Positions 1 through 10,252 are shown, counted from the first letter of the stretch. The stretch is 33,329 bases of DNA from Chloroflexota bacterium (GCA_005889445.1 VBGS01000049.1:1-33329); one strand, 5' to 3'. Numbers and translations: made by a program. Notes: a model not told the origin generated them from the letters alone.

Positions 1-1
1 G

Positions 2-427
2 ATCTCGCAGCTCGTACGCAAGGGACGCAAGCCGCAGGGCAAGAAAGTCGACACGCCCGCCCTCCGCACGACATGGAACTCGCTCCGAGGGCGCCACGTC
101 GAGCTTCGCCGCGGCGCGCCCCAGAAGCGCGGCGTCTGCACGATCGTCCGCACGATGACCCCGAAGAAGCCGAACTCGGCCCTTCGGAAGATCGCCCGTG
201 TGCGCCTCACCAATCAGATGGAAGTCACGGCGTACATCCCGGGCATCGGCCACAACCTGCAGGAGCACTCGGTCGTTCTCGTGCGCGGCGGCCGCGTTCC
301 CGATCTGCCCTCGGTGAAGTACCACATCATCCGCGGGACGCTCGACACCGCGGGCGTCAAGGACCGCAAGCAGGGCCGCAGCCTCTACGGCGCGAAGAAC
401 CCGAACCCGAAGAAGAAGGCAGGCTAG
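2..427 (+). CDS. rpsL: 30S ribosomal protein S12 (5' end outside window)
   Basis: S12 shapes the decoding centre of the 30S subunit. The reading frame enters at base 2 with ISQLVRKGRK, so only the first few residues are missing. The PQKRGVCT and TPKKPNSALRK blocks and the GHNLQEHSVVL segment are all present. Between PALR and PQKRG there is an insert of about a dozen residues, as in Bacillus-type long S12. One oddity: in the usual GGRVKDLPGVRYH block the lysine that is a classic streptomycin-resistance site is a proline here (codon 299-301, RVPDLP). The gene ends with TAG three bases before rpsG. Identification is certain; the start is not visible. Confidence 0.97.
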   Translation: MSQLVRKGRKPQGKKVDTPALRTTWNSLRGRHVELRRGAPQKRGVCTIVRTMTPKKPNSALRKIARVRLTNQMEVTAYIPGIGHNLQEHSVVLVRGGRVPDLPSVKYHIIRGTLDTAGVKDRKQGRSLYGAKNPNPKKKAG

Positions 428-430
428 GCG

Positions 431-901
431 ATGCCCCGTAGAGCACGACCCACCGAGCGTCACCGCGCGCCGGACCGCAAGTACGGCAACACGACGCTCC
501 AACAGTTCAACAACAACGTGATGCGCAACGGCAAGCGCGCGACCGCCGAGGCGCTCGTGTACGGCGCCCTAACGATCGCGGAGACCTCGACCCGCAAGCC
601 GGGGCTCGACGTCTTCGAGACCGCGATGCGCAACGCGATGCCGCTCATCGAGGTCAAGCCGCGGCGCGTCGGCGGCGCGACCTACCAGGTCCCCGTCGAG
701 ATCCGCGCTGATCGCCGCACTTCGCTCGCGATGCGCTGGATCATCCAGGCGGCCCGCAAGCGTCCGGGCAAGTCGATGGCCGAGCGTCTGGCCGGCGAGC
801 TGATGGACGCGATGAACAACACCGGCGGCGCGGTCCGTCGCAAGGAAGAGACGCACAAGATGGCCGAGGCCAACAAGGCCTTCTCCCACTACAAGTGGTG
901 A
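431..901 (+). CDS. rpsG: 30S ribosomal protein S7
   Basis: S7 nucleates assembly of the 30S head and contacts E-site tRNA. The 156-residue product has the usual length and colinear blocks: MPRRARP at the start, YGALTIAE, VGGATYQVPVEI, and the AEANKAFSHYKW end. The ATG lies 3 bases after the rpsL stop, so it is probably translated by coupling. In the str operon of other bacteria S7 is the translational autoregulator of rpsL-rpsG; no such site was identified here. Confidence 0.97.
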   Translation: MPRRARPTERHRAPDRKYGNTTLQQFNNNVMRNGKRATAEALVYGALTIAETSTRKPGLDVFETAMRNAMPLIEVKPRRVGGATYQVPVEIRADRRTSLAMRWIIQAARKRPGKSMAERLAGELMDAMNNTGGAVRRKEETHKMAEANKAFSHYKW

Positions 902-921
902 GCGGTCATACCTATTAATAA
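902..921 (+). other. AT-rich fusA leader without a Shine-Dalgarno
   Basis: The 20-base gap between rpsG and fusA ends in an A/T run (TATTAATAA, 913-921) directly before the GTG start of fusA. It has no GGAGG-like sequence at usable spacing, whereas tuf, rpsC, rplP and rpsM nearby have clear purine-rich sites or stop-start overlaps. The run is unusual in such GC-rich surroundings. It may act as an unstructured ribosome-entry site, or as a -10-like element for a nearly leaderless transcript, although no -35 is obvious. Confidence 0.4.
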
Positions 922-3036
<2,115 letters not shown>

Positions 3037-3057
3037 GGGACAAAGGGGAGGGTCGAG

Positions 3058-4257
<1,200 letters not shown>

Positions 4258-4263
4258 GCGGAG

Positions 4264-4572
4264 ATGGCAAAGCAGCGCATCCGGATCCGGCTCAAGGCGT
4301 ACGACCACAAGCTCATCGACCAGTCCGCGGCGCAGATCGTCGAAACGGCGCAGCGGACCGGCTCGACGGTCACCGGTCCAGTGCCGCTGCCCACGCGCAT
4401 CGAGAAGTTCACGGTCATCCGCAGCCCGTTCATCTACAAGGACTCGCGCGAGCAGTTCGAGATCCGGACGCACAAACGGCTCATCGACATCAACGACCCC
4501 TCGCAGAAGACGGTCGACGCGCTGATGAAGCTCAACCTTCCGGCCGGCGTCGACATCGAGATCAAGCTCTGA
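4264..4572 (+). CDS. rpsJ: 30S ribosomal protein S10
   Basis: S10 is a head protein of the 30S subunit and, as NusE, a partner of NusB in transcription antitermination. The 102-residue protein is full length: MAKQRIRIRLKAYDHKLID at the start, the PLPTRIEKFTVIRSPFIYKDSREQFE loop region and the LPAGVDIEIKL end. It begins the S10 block six bases after tuf, with no room for the L4-regulated S10 leader known in E. coli. GGAG abuts the ATG with no spacer, so initiation probably relies on coupling to tuf. Confidence 0.97.
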   Translation: MAKQRIRIRLKAYDHKLIDQSAAQIVETAQRTGSTVTGPVPLPTRIEKFTVIRSPFIYKDSREQFEIRTHKRLIDINDPSQKTVDALMKLNLPAGVDIEIKL

Positions 4573-4585
4573 GAAGGCAATCGGA

Positions 4586-5266
4586 ATGACGGACGAGACA
4601 ACAGTCGAAGAGCAGAGCGAGACCCAAAAGAAGGACGCCCCCGCGATCGCGAAGCCGGTGCTGCTGGGGCGGAAGATCGGCATGCTCCAGCACTTCAAGG
4701 AGGACGGCTCGGTCGTCGCGGCGACGGTCATCGCCGCCGAGGCGAACGTCGTGACGCAGGTCCGGACCAAAGAGCGTGACGGATACAGCGCGATCCAGCT
4801 CGGCTTCGGGCGCCCCAAGAAGAAGGAGCGCCTCACCAAACCGGCGCTCGGGCACCTCAAAGACCTGCCCCCGGTGAAGGTGCTGCGCGAGGTGCGGCTC
4901 GACGACGTCGCCGGCTTCGCGACGGGCCAGGAGATCGGCGTCGATCGCTTCCAGCCCGGCGACAAGGTCCACGTGGTGGGGACCTCGAAGGGCAAGGGCT
5001 TCCAGGGACCGGTGCACCTGCACCACTTCTCGCGCGGTCCGAAGTCCCACGGTTCGGATCACCTGCGTCGACAGGGCTCGGTCGGCTCCGGCACCACGCC
5101 GGGTCGGGTCCTGCGTGGTCTTCGGATGGCCGCGCACCAGGGCGCCGACCGCGTCACGGTGCGCAACCTAGAGATCCTGCGCAGCGATCCCGGCCGCGCG
5201 CTTCTGATCATCGCGGGCGCGGTGCCCGGCGCGCGCAACGGGATCGTCATGGTGAGGAAGGCCTGA
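4586..5266 (+). CDS. rplC: 50S ribosomal protein L3
   Basis: L3 is an early 50S assembly protein whose extension reaches the peptidyl transferase centre. The 226-residue product starts with about 25 extra acidic and polar residues before the family's normal LLGRKIGM start. It then has KERDGYSAIQLGFG, SKGKGFQG, GTTPGRVLRGLRMAAHQG and the NGIVMVRKA end. The stop overlaps the rplD start (TGATG). The N-terminal tail is one of several unusual tails on ribosomal proteins in this operon. Confidence 0.96.
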   Translation: MTDETTVEEQSETQKKDAPAIAKPVLLGRKIGMLQHFKEDGSVVAATVIAAEANVVTQVRTKERDGYSAIQLGFGRPKKKERLTKPALGHLKDLPPVKVLREVRLDDVAGFATGQEIGVDRFQPGDKVHVVGTSKGKGFQGPVHLHHFSRGPKSHGSDHLRRQGSVGSGTTPGRVLRGLRMAAHQGADRVTVRNLEILRSDPGRALLIIAGAVPGARNGIVMVRKA

Positions 5267-6216
5267 TGGCCGAGAAGAAGGAAGAGAAGAAGGCCGCCCG
5301 CCCCGCCGCGAAGAAGGCGGAGCCGGTGAAGGCGAAAGCGCCCGCGAAGGCAGCGGCGCCCGCCAAGGCCGCGCCGCCGGCAAAGGCGACGGCGAAGGCC
5401 GCGCCGAAGGCAGCCGTCAAAGAGAAGGCAAAGCCGAAGGCACCGGTGCGTCGAGCGGTCGCGCGTCCCGCGACGCGTGTCATCCGACGCGAGGAAGAGA
5501 CCCGACCGCGCCCCGAGCCAAAGCGGGAGCCGGCGCCGAAGGTCGAAGCTCATCCGCTCCCGACCGCTCCGTCGGGGCACGCGGCGGTGATCGCGGCCGA
5601 CGGGACCTCCAGCGGTACGGTCGAGCTGCCCGCGGCGATCGTGTCACCCGCGGCTCGTCGTGGCGTCCTCTTTCAGGCGCTCATCGCCGCACTCGCGAAC
5701 GCCAGACAGGCCACCTCGGCGACGAAGAACCGCTCGCGCGTCGCGGGCGGCGGCGCCAAACCGTGGCGGCAGAAGGGCACGGGCCGCGCGCGTCAGGGAT
5801 CCACACGGTCGCCGCAGTGGCGGCACGGCGGCGTGGTGTTCGGTCCGAACGGACGCAAGTACGACCAGCGCATGCCGGCGAAGATGCGCCGCGCCGCGTT
5901 CGCGCAGGCGCTCGCCGCGCATGCGGCGACGGGCCGCATTCTCGTCGTCGATGAGGTGCGTTTCGACGGCGATCGGCCGCGCACACGCGACGTCGTTGAC
6001 TGGCTCGCGCGTGTCGGCAACACCGGGCGCGCGGTGCTCGTGACCGCCGAGACGAACGACGGCGTCGGTCGCGCCGCCGCGAACCTCAAGGAGTTCGACC
6101 TCCGTACACCCGTGACGCTCCGTCTGATCGATGTGCTGCGCGCCCAGACCGTGCTCGTCCATCGGCCCGCGCTCGACGCGCTCGTCGCCCGGGCGACGGT
6201 GGGGGCGGCGCGATGA
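5266..6216 (+). CDS. rplD: 50S ribosomal protein L4 with a long Ala/Lys/Pro N-terminal tail
   Basis: L4 binds 23S rRNA domain I and its loop lines the exit tunnel. The L4 core starts near residue 110 (VELPAAIVSPAARRGVLFQAL) and holds the tunnel loop motif GGGAKPWRQKGTGRARQGS. It is preceded by about 105 residues made mostly of Ala, Lys and Pro in AKAAAPAKAAP-like repeats, recalling histone H1 tails. The usual family length is about 205 residues; this is 316. The start codon overlaps the rplC stop and no better start is seen before the core, so the tail is probably translated. In E. coli L4 represses its own operon; whether that holds here is unknown. Confidence 0.94.
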   Translation: MAEKKEEKKAARPAAKKAEPVKAKAPAKAAAPAKAAPPAKATAKAAPKAAVKEKAKPKAPVRRAVARPATRVIRREEETRPRPEPKREPAPKVEAHPLPTAPSGHAAVIAADGTSSGTVELPAAIVSPAARRGVLFQALIAALANARQATSATKNRSRVAGGGAKPWRQKGTGRARQGSTRSPQWRHGGVVFGPNGRKYDQRMPAKMRRAAFAQALAAHAATGRILVVDEVRFDGDRPRTRDVVDWLARVGNTGRAVLVTAETNDGVGRAAANLKEFDLRTPVTLRLIDVLRAQTVLVHRPALDALVARATVGAAR

Positions 6217-6509
6217 GCATGCGCGGGAGCGCGATCTTGCTGCGGCCCGTCGTGACCGAGCGCTCGATGACGGAGTCGAACCTCGGGCGCTACACGTTCG
6301 CGGTGGCCAAGGAGGCGACCAAGCGCGACATCGCCGATGCGGTGGCCTCGTCGTTCAAGGTCGACGTGGTCGCCGTGAACGTGATCCATGTGCCCGGTAA
6401 GACCCGCCGTCTCGGCCGGCGCATCGGCCGCCGCCCCGACTGGAAGAAGGCGATCGTGACGCTCGCCCAGGGCCAGCGCATCGAGAAGTACTTCGTGGAG
6501 GGCGTGTAG
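6213..6509 (+). CDS. rplW: 50S ribosomal protein L23
   Basis: L23 sits at the tunnel exit and is the docking site for trigger factor and SRP. The 98-residue protein has the family outline: ILLRPVVTERSM near the start, YTFAVAKEATKRDI, VDVVAVNVIHVPGKTRRLGRRIGRRPDWKKAIVTL, and a short end. It overlaps rplD by an ATGA. Complete, with nothing unusual. Confidence 0.95.
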   Translation: MSMRGSAILLRPVVTERSMTESNLGRYTFAVAKEATKRDIADAVASSFKVDVVAVNVIHVPGKTRRLGRRIGRRPDWKKAIVTLAQGQRIEKYFVEGV

Positions 6510-6512
6510 AAA

Positions 6513-7232
6513 GTGCCGCTCAAGCAGTACAAGGCGACATCGCCCGTCCGGCGCTTCCGCCAATCGGCGTCGTTCGAGGAGCTGACCAAGGGGAAGGCCC
6601 GCGAGCGCAGCCTCACGGAGCGCAAGCTGCAACATGCCGGCCGCAACGCGCAGGGCCGCGTCACGACGCGGCACCGCGGCGGCGGGGAGAAGCGCAGCTA
6701 CCGCAAGATCGACTTCAAGCGGGATAAGGACGGCGTGCCCGCTCGCGTGCTCGCGATCGAATACGACCGCGTCGGCAATTGCCTGCCGCTCGAGCACATC
6801 CCGACGGGCACGCAGATCCACGGCGTCGAGCTGCAGCCCGGACGCGGCGCGCAGCTCGTGCGCGCGGCCGGCACCGCCGCGCAGCTTGTCGCCAAGGAAG
6901 GCGAATACGCGCAGATCCGGCTGCCCTCTGGCGGCATCCGCGTGGTCCACATCCGCTGCCGCGCGACCATCGGCCAGATCGGCAACGTCGAGCACGAGAA
7001 CCAAAAGGTCGGCGGCGCAGGCCACAAGCGACACATGGGCTGGCGCCCGGCGGTCCGTGGCGTGGTGATGTCTCCGCGGGACCATCCGCACGGCGGCGGC
7101 GAGGCGAAGTCGCCTGTCGGCGGCATGGCCCAGACCCCGTGGGGCAAGCCCGCCATGGGTCTCAAGACACGGAACAACCCGCGCACCGATCGTTTCGTCA
7201 CCGAACGTCCGAAGAAGAGGAAGTCCAAATGA
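6513..7232 (+). CDS. rplB: 50S ribosomal protein L2, lacking about 40 internal residues
   Basis: L2 is a core 50S protein needed for subunit joining and peptidyl transferase activity. The GTG start has GGAGGG about ten bases upstream. Both halves are well conserved: RVTTRHRGGGEKRSYRKIDFKR before the gap and IPTGTQIHGVEL through DHPHGGGEAKSPVGG after it. But the family's block between LEYDP and the GNxLPL segment is absent: EYD (ending 6767) joins RVGNCLPL directly. By alignment from memory to E. coli L2, residues about 85-124 are missing, which removes the middle of the OB-fold RNA-binding domain. The length is 239 against a usual 273-278. The frame stays open. A true deletion here would be hard to tolerate, so an assembly loss is the likelier reading. 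Confidence 0.9.
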   Translation: MPLKQYKATSPVRRFRQSASFEELTKGKARERSLTERKLQHAGRNAQGRVTTRHRGGGEKRSYRKIDFKRDKDGVPARVLAIEYDRVGNCLPLEHIPTGTQIHGVELQPGRGAQLVRAAGTAAQLVAKEGEYAQIRLPSGGIRVVHIRCRATIGQIGNVEHENQKVGGAGHKRHMGWRPAVRGVVMSPRDHPHGGGEAKSPVGGMAQTPWGKPAMGLKTRNNPRTDRFVTERPKKRKSK

Positions 7233-7588
7233 GTCGGTCAGTAAAGAAGGGACCCTACGTCGAGCAGTCCCTGAAAGAGAAGATCGAGATCCTGAACTCG
7301 CGCAGCGAGAAGAAGGTCGTGAAGACCTGGTCGCGCGCCTCGATGATCCTTCCGGTCATGGTCGGACACACCATCGGCGTCCACGACGGACGCCGTCACG
7401 TGCCCGTGTTCATCACCGAGAACATGGTCGGTCACCGGCTCGGCGAGTTCGCTCCGACACGGACCTTCCGTGGACATGGTCGGGCCGTCGCCGAGGCCGC
7501 CACCACTACCGCCGCGGCGGCCCCCGGCGCACCGGCCGCCGCCGGCAGCACGCCCGAGCGGTCGACAAACGTGAGGGCCGGGGCGTAA
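7229..7588 (+). CDS. rpsS: 30S ribosomal protein S19 with C-terminal tail
   Basis: S19 is a head protein near the A-site tRNA and the inter-subunit bridges. Start ATG 7229 overlaps the rplB stop (ATGA). The core is standard: MSRSVKKGPYVEQSL, TWSRASMILPVMVGHTIGVH, VPVFITENMVGHRLGEFAPTRTFRGH. The usual protein ends near residue 92; this one runs on for about 28 Ala/Thr/Pro-rich residues to give 119. The open frame that continues upstream of 7229 is a shadow of rplB. Confidence 0.95.
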   Translation: MSRSVKKGPYVEQSLKEKIEILNSRSEKKVVKTWSRASMILPVMVGHTIGVHDGRRHVPVFITENMVGHRLGEFAPTRTFRGHGRAVAEAATTTAAAAPGAPAAAGSTPERSTNVRAGA

Positions 7589-7591
7589 GAC

Positions 7592-7616
7592 ACATGACTC
7601 ATTCCATTCGTCATGT
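7592..7616 (+). promoter_or_regulatory. Hairpin over the leader ATG
   Basis: ACATGAC (7592-7598) and GTCATGT (7610-7616) are perfect 7-base inverted repeats around an 11-base loop. The left arm contains the leader ATG at 7594-7596. In RNA this would partly hide that start codon. No U-run follows, so it is not an intrinsic terminator. Confidence 0.45.
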
Positions 7617-7650
7617 CCTGTACGTGGACCTCCTTACGGAGGTCCTGTAA
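7594..7650 (+). CDS. Candidate 18-codon leader peptide of rplV
   Basis: An ATG five bases after the rpsS stop opens an 18-codon frame, MTHSIRHVLYVDLLTEVL, whose TAA ends one base before the rplV GTG (7652). Six codons end in T (ACT, CAT, ATT, CGT, CAT, CTT), unlike the strongly G/C-ending codons of its neighbours. The ORF runs through both hairpins of this gap, the second of which buries the rplV ribosome-binding site, so its translation could control rplV. No good Shine-Dalgarno is seen; initiation would be by re-initiation after rpsS. No known family is recognised and an ORF this short may be chance. Alternatively this DNA is simply a structured spacer. Confidence 0.4.
   Translation: MTHSIRHVLYVDLLTEVL
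7626..7645 (+). promoter_or_regulatory. Shine-Dalgarno-hiding hairpin before rplV
   Basis: GGACCTCC (7626-7633), loop TTAC, GGAGGTCC (7638-7645) form a perfect 8-bp stem. The right arm contains GGAGG, the only plausible ribosome-binding site for the rplV GTG at 7652 (spacing 9). The stem would therefore block rplV initiation unless melted, for example by a ribosome on the leader ORF. The flanks are also a near-perfect direct repeat: GTCCTGTACGTGGA (7615-7628) and GTCCTGTAACGTGGA (7642-7656). Confidence 0.6.
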
Positions 7651-7651
7651 C

Positions 7652-7987
7652 GTGGAAGTCAAAGCATCGGCTCGGTTCCTGCGGCTCTCGCCGCGCAAGG
7701 CGCGCCTGGTGACCGATCTCATCACCGGCAAGAGCGCCGAGGAAGCGATCGCGATCCTCGAGAACCTCTCGAGCTCGACGGCTCTCCCGCTCGGACGGGT
7801 GGTGCGCTCGGCGATCGCGAACGCCGAGAACAACTTCAACCTCACGCTCGAGACGCTCTACATCAAGCGCGCGATCGCGAACGAGGGCCCGCGCATGAAA
7901 CGCGCGTGGTTCCGCGGCCGCGGCCGACGCGACACGAAGCTGCATCGCCTCGCGCATCTCGAGGTCGTGCTGGACAGCAAGGAATAG
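7652..7987 (+). CDS. rplV: 50S ribosomal protein L22
   Basis: L22 spans the 50S subunit and its hairpin lines the exit tunnel. GTG 7652 gives 111 residues starting MEVKASARFLRLSPRKARLV, the normal family start, with GGAGG nine bases upstream inside a hairpin. SAIANAENNF, YIKRAIANEGPRMKRAWFRGRGR and HLEVVL complete the family pattern. An in-frame ATG at 7613 would add 13 residues (MSCTWTSLRRSCN) with no family precedent and no ribosome-binding site, so I prefer 7652. Confidence 0.93.
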   Translation: MEVKASARFLRLSPRKARLVTDLITGKSAEEAIAILENLSSSTALPLGRVVRSAIANAENNFNLTLETLYIKRAIANEGPRMKRAWFRGRGRRDTKLHRLAHLEVVLDSKE

Positions 7988-7998
7988 AAGGAGAACAA

Positions 7999-8679
7999 GT
8001 GGGCCAGAAGACGCACCCGATCGGATTCCGTCTTGGATTCACCAAGACCTGGCACGCGAAGTGGTTCGCGAACTCGCGGACGTATCGCGTCCTTCTCAAG
8101 GAGGACATCGCGATCCGCTCGTCGATCCGCTCGCGCCTGCGTGACGCGGCGATCGCGCGCATCGACATCGAGCGATCCGCGAACCAGGTCACGGTCACGA
8201 TCCAGACGGCCAAGCCGGGTGTCGTCATCGGCAAGGGTGGCGCGAAGGTCGAGGAGCTTCGTCAGGTCCTCGGCAAGATGACCGGGAAGATGGTCAAAGT
8301 GAACATCTTCGAGATCCGCTACCCGGAGTTGGACGCGAACCTCATCGCCGAGAACGTCGCGCAGCAGCTGGAGCGGCGAGTTTCCTTCCGCAAGGTGCTC
8401 AAGCAGACGGTCCAGCGCTCGATGAAAGCGGGCGCGAAAGGCGTACGCGTCGCGGTGTCGGGCCGTCTCGGTGGCGCAGAGATGAGCCGTCGCGAGTGGG
8501 AGCGCGAGGGTCGCGTCCCGCTGCATACCCTTCGCGGCGACATCGAGTTCGGACGCGCGATCGCGAAGACGACCTACGGGACGATCGGCGTGAAAGCGTG
8601 GGTCTACAAGGGCGAGATCGAGCCGACTCCGCGTCAGGTGACGCAGACGGCTCCTGCGGCGGCGGGACGGGTCGCCTGA
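7999..8679 (+). CDS. rpsC: 30S ribosomal protein S3
   Basis: S3 guards the mRNA entry channel. GTG 7999 follows AAGGAGA and gives the canonical MGQKTHPIGFRLG start; the open frame upstream is a shadow of rplV. The 226-residue protein has the KH domain with VVIGKGGAKVEELR and the C-terminal domain with GRLGGAEMSRREW and TTYGTIGVKAWVYKGE. It ends in a short Ala/Thr tail. Complete. Confidence 0.96.
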   Translation: MGQKTHPIGFRLGFTKTWHAKWFANSRTYRVLLKEDIAIRSSIRSRLRDAAIARIDIERSANQVTVTIQTAKPGVVIGKGGAKVEELRQVLGKMTGKMVKVNIFEIRYPELDANLIAENVAQQLERRVSFRKVLKQTVQRSMKAGAKGVRVAVSGRLGGAEMSRREWEREGRVPLHTLRGDIEFGRAIAKTTYGTIGVKAWVYKGEIEPTPRQVTQTAPAAAGRVA

Positions 8680-9122
8680 TGCTGCAGCCGAAGCGCCTCA
8701 AGCACCGCAAGTTCCAGCGCGGCCGCATGAAGGGCGCCGCGCAGTCGGGCAACCGGATCACCAAGGGCGATTACGCGCTCAAGGCGATGGAGCCCTGCTG
8801 GATGACCGCGCGCCAGATCGAGGCCGCGCGGCGCGCGGTGACGCACCACTTCAAACGTGGTGGCAAGGTGTGGATCAACGTCTTTCCGGACAAGCCGGTG
8901 ACGAAGAAGCCCGCCGAGGTCCGAATGGGGTCGGGCAAGGGTGCACCCGATCACTGGGTGGCCGTCGTTCGTCCAGGACGCGTGATCCTCGAGGTGGGCG
9001 GCGTCGACCGTGCCCTCGCGAAGGAGGCGCTGCGCCTCGCGGCGCACAAGCTTCCGATCAAGACGAGCTTCGTGGCGAGAGAGGAGGCGACGGCGGATGA
9101 AGGACATGCGGCGGCTGTCTGA
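8679..9122 (+). CDS. rplP: 50S ribosomal protein L16
   Basis: L16 helps place A-site tRNA in the 50S subunit. ATG 8679 overlaps the rpsC stop (TGATG) and yields 147 residues. MLQPKRLKHRKFQRGRMKG, WMTARQIEAARRAVTHHFKRGGKVWI, FPDKPVTKKPAEVRMGSGKG and LPIKTSFV all match the family. The last 15 or so residues are an added tail, and the 3' end overlaps rpmC by 26 bases. Confidence 0.95.
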   Translation: MLQPKRLKHRKFQRGRMKGAAQSGNRITKGDYALKAMEPCWMTARQIEAARRAVTHHFKRGGKVWINVFPDKPVTKKPAEVRMGSGKGAPDHWVAVVRPGRVILEVGGVDRALAKEALRLAAHKLPIKTSFVAREEATADEGHAAAV

Positions 9123-9300
9123 CAACGAGGTCGCTGAGCAGCTGCGCGGCGCCCAGGAAGAGCTGATGGACTCGAAGTTCAAGCTCGCGACCAGGCAGCT
9201 CAAGAACTTCCGCGCGCTTCCCGCCACACGCCGCAAGATCGCGCGCCTGCGCACGCTGATGCGCGAGCGCACCGCCGAGTCGGAGAAGACGAATGGCTGA
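9097..9300 (+). CDS. rpmC: 50S ribosomal protein L29
   Basis: L29 is a two-helix protein at the tunnel exit next to L23. ATG 9097 (MKDMRRLSDNEVAEQLR) is preceded by GAGGAGG and yields 67 residues, the usual size; the longer Arg-rich frame upstream is a shadow of rplP. The central ELMDSKFKLATRQLKN is the family signature. It starts inside rplP, so the two are translationally linked, and it ends in an overlap with rpsQ. Confidence 0.93.
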   Translation: MKDMRRLSDNEVAEQLRGAQEELMDSKFKLATRQLKNFRALPATRRKIARLRTLMRERTAESEKTNG

Positions 9301-9883
9301 GAAGAGCGAGAAGGGCGAGAAGAAGCCCGCGGCGCGCACGACGCGTCCTCGAGCGGCCGCCACGAAGGCCGCCGCGACACGGGCGGCTGCTCCGAAGGCG
9401 CCCGCCCGGGCGGCGACGACCGCACGGCCCGTTGCGAAGCGGACGGTGGCGCGCAAGCGCACCGCCGCGCCGGCCGCGGGCGCTCCCGCTGAGCAGTTCA
9501 CCTGGCGCCGCCTCCGTCGCAAGACGAAGGTCGGCGTCGTTGTCTCCGCGAAGATGGCGAAGACGATCATCGTCGAGGTCGGCCGTCAGCGAGCCCACCC
9601 GCTCTACAAGAAGGTGATCCGCGTGCGCAAGCGCTTCGCCGCGCACGACGAGACCGCCGACGCGAAGGCGGGCGACCTGGTGCGCATCCAGGAGAGCCGT
9701 CCGTTCAGCGCGACAAAGCGCTGGCGGCTGGTCGAGGTGATCTCGCGTGCCGGCGAGGCCGGAGCCGCGGCGCCGCGCGTCGCGGACGTCGAGAGGCTGC
9801 TCGAGGCCGCGGAGGGCTCGGGCGAGATCCTCGCGCCTGAGCGCGAGGAGAAGGAAGAGACGGAGGCGCGGGCCGAAGAGTGA
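9293..9883 (+). CDS. rpsQ: 30S ribosomal protein S17 with tails at both ends
   Basis: S17 is an OB-fold assembly protein of the 30S body. The core (about residues 67-145: RRKTKVGVVVSAKMAKTIIVEV, HPLYKKVIRVRKRFAAHD, GDLVRIQESRPFSATKRWRLVEVI) is normal and about 80 residues long. It is wrapped by about 66 Ala/Lys/Arg-rich residues in front and about 50 acidic residues behind, giving 196 in all. The basic N-tail and acidic C-tail are unusual together on such a small protein. The ATG overlaps the end of rpmC and the stop forms GTGA with rplN. Confidence 0.93.
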   Translation: MAEKSEKGEKKPAARTTRPRAAATKAAATRAAAPKAPARAATTARPVAKRTVARKRTAAPAAGAPAEQFTWRRLRRKTKVGVVVSAKMAKTIIVEVGRQRAHPLYKKVIRVRKRFAAHDETADAKAGDLVRIQESRPFSATKRWRLVEVISRAGEAGAAAPRVADVERLLEAAEGSGEILAPEREEKEETEARAEE

Positions 9884-10248
9884 TTCGTCCCTACACGCGA
9901 GTGCGCTGCGCGGACAACACCGGAGCTCGTGAGCTCTCGGTGATCCGCGTGCTGCGCTCGTCGTCGGGGACGACCGCCGAGATCGGCGACGTGTTCATCG
10001 CCGCCGTCAAGAACGCCATCCCGAACTCGGGCGTGAAGAAGGGCGAGGTCGTCCGCGCGGTGGTGGTCCGTCAAACCAAGGAGTACCGCCGCAGCGACGG
10101 ATCGATGATCCGTTTCGACGACAACGCCGCGGTGCTGCTCAACCCGCAGAACCAGCCGCGCGGGACCCGGATCTTCGGTCCGGTCGCGCGCGAGCTTCGC
10201 GAGCGCAACTTCATGAAGATCGTGTCTTTGGCACCGGAGGTCCTGTAG
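9880..10248 (+). CDS. rplN: 50S ribosomal protein L14
   Basis: L14 sits at the subunit interface and is the binding site of the silencing factor RsfS. The GTG start overlaps the rpsQ stop. The 122-residue length is exact for the family. RCADNTGARELSVIRVL, GVKKGEVVRAVVVR, the DGSMIRFDDNAAVLLN block and the FMKIVSLAPEVL end are all present. Confidence 0.96.
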   Translation: MIRPYTRVRCADNTGARELSVIRVLRSSSGTTAEIGDVFIAAVKNAIPNSGVKKGEVVRAVVVRQTKEYRRSDGSMIRFDDNAAVLLNPQNQPRGTRIFGPVARELRERNFMKIVSLAPEVL

Positions 10249-10252
10249 AGCG

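Noticed and set aside
7613..7651. ATG 7613 as the rplV start, adding 13 residues
   Set aside because: The added residues have no counterpart in L22, no ribosome-binding site precedes it, and GTG 7652 gives the exact family start.
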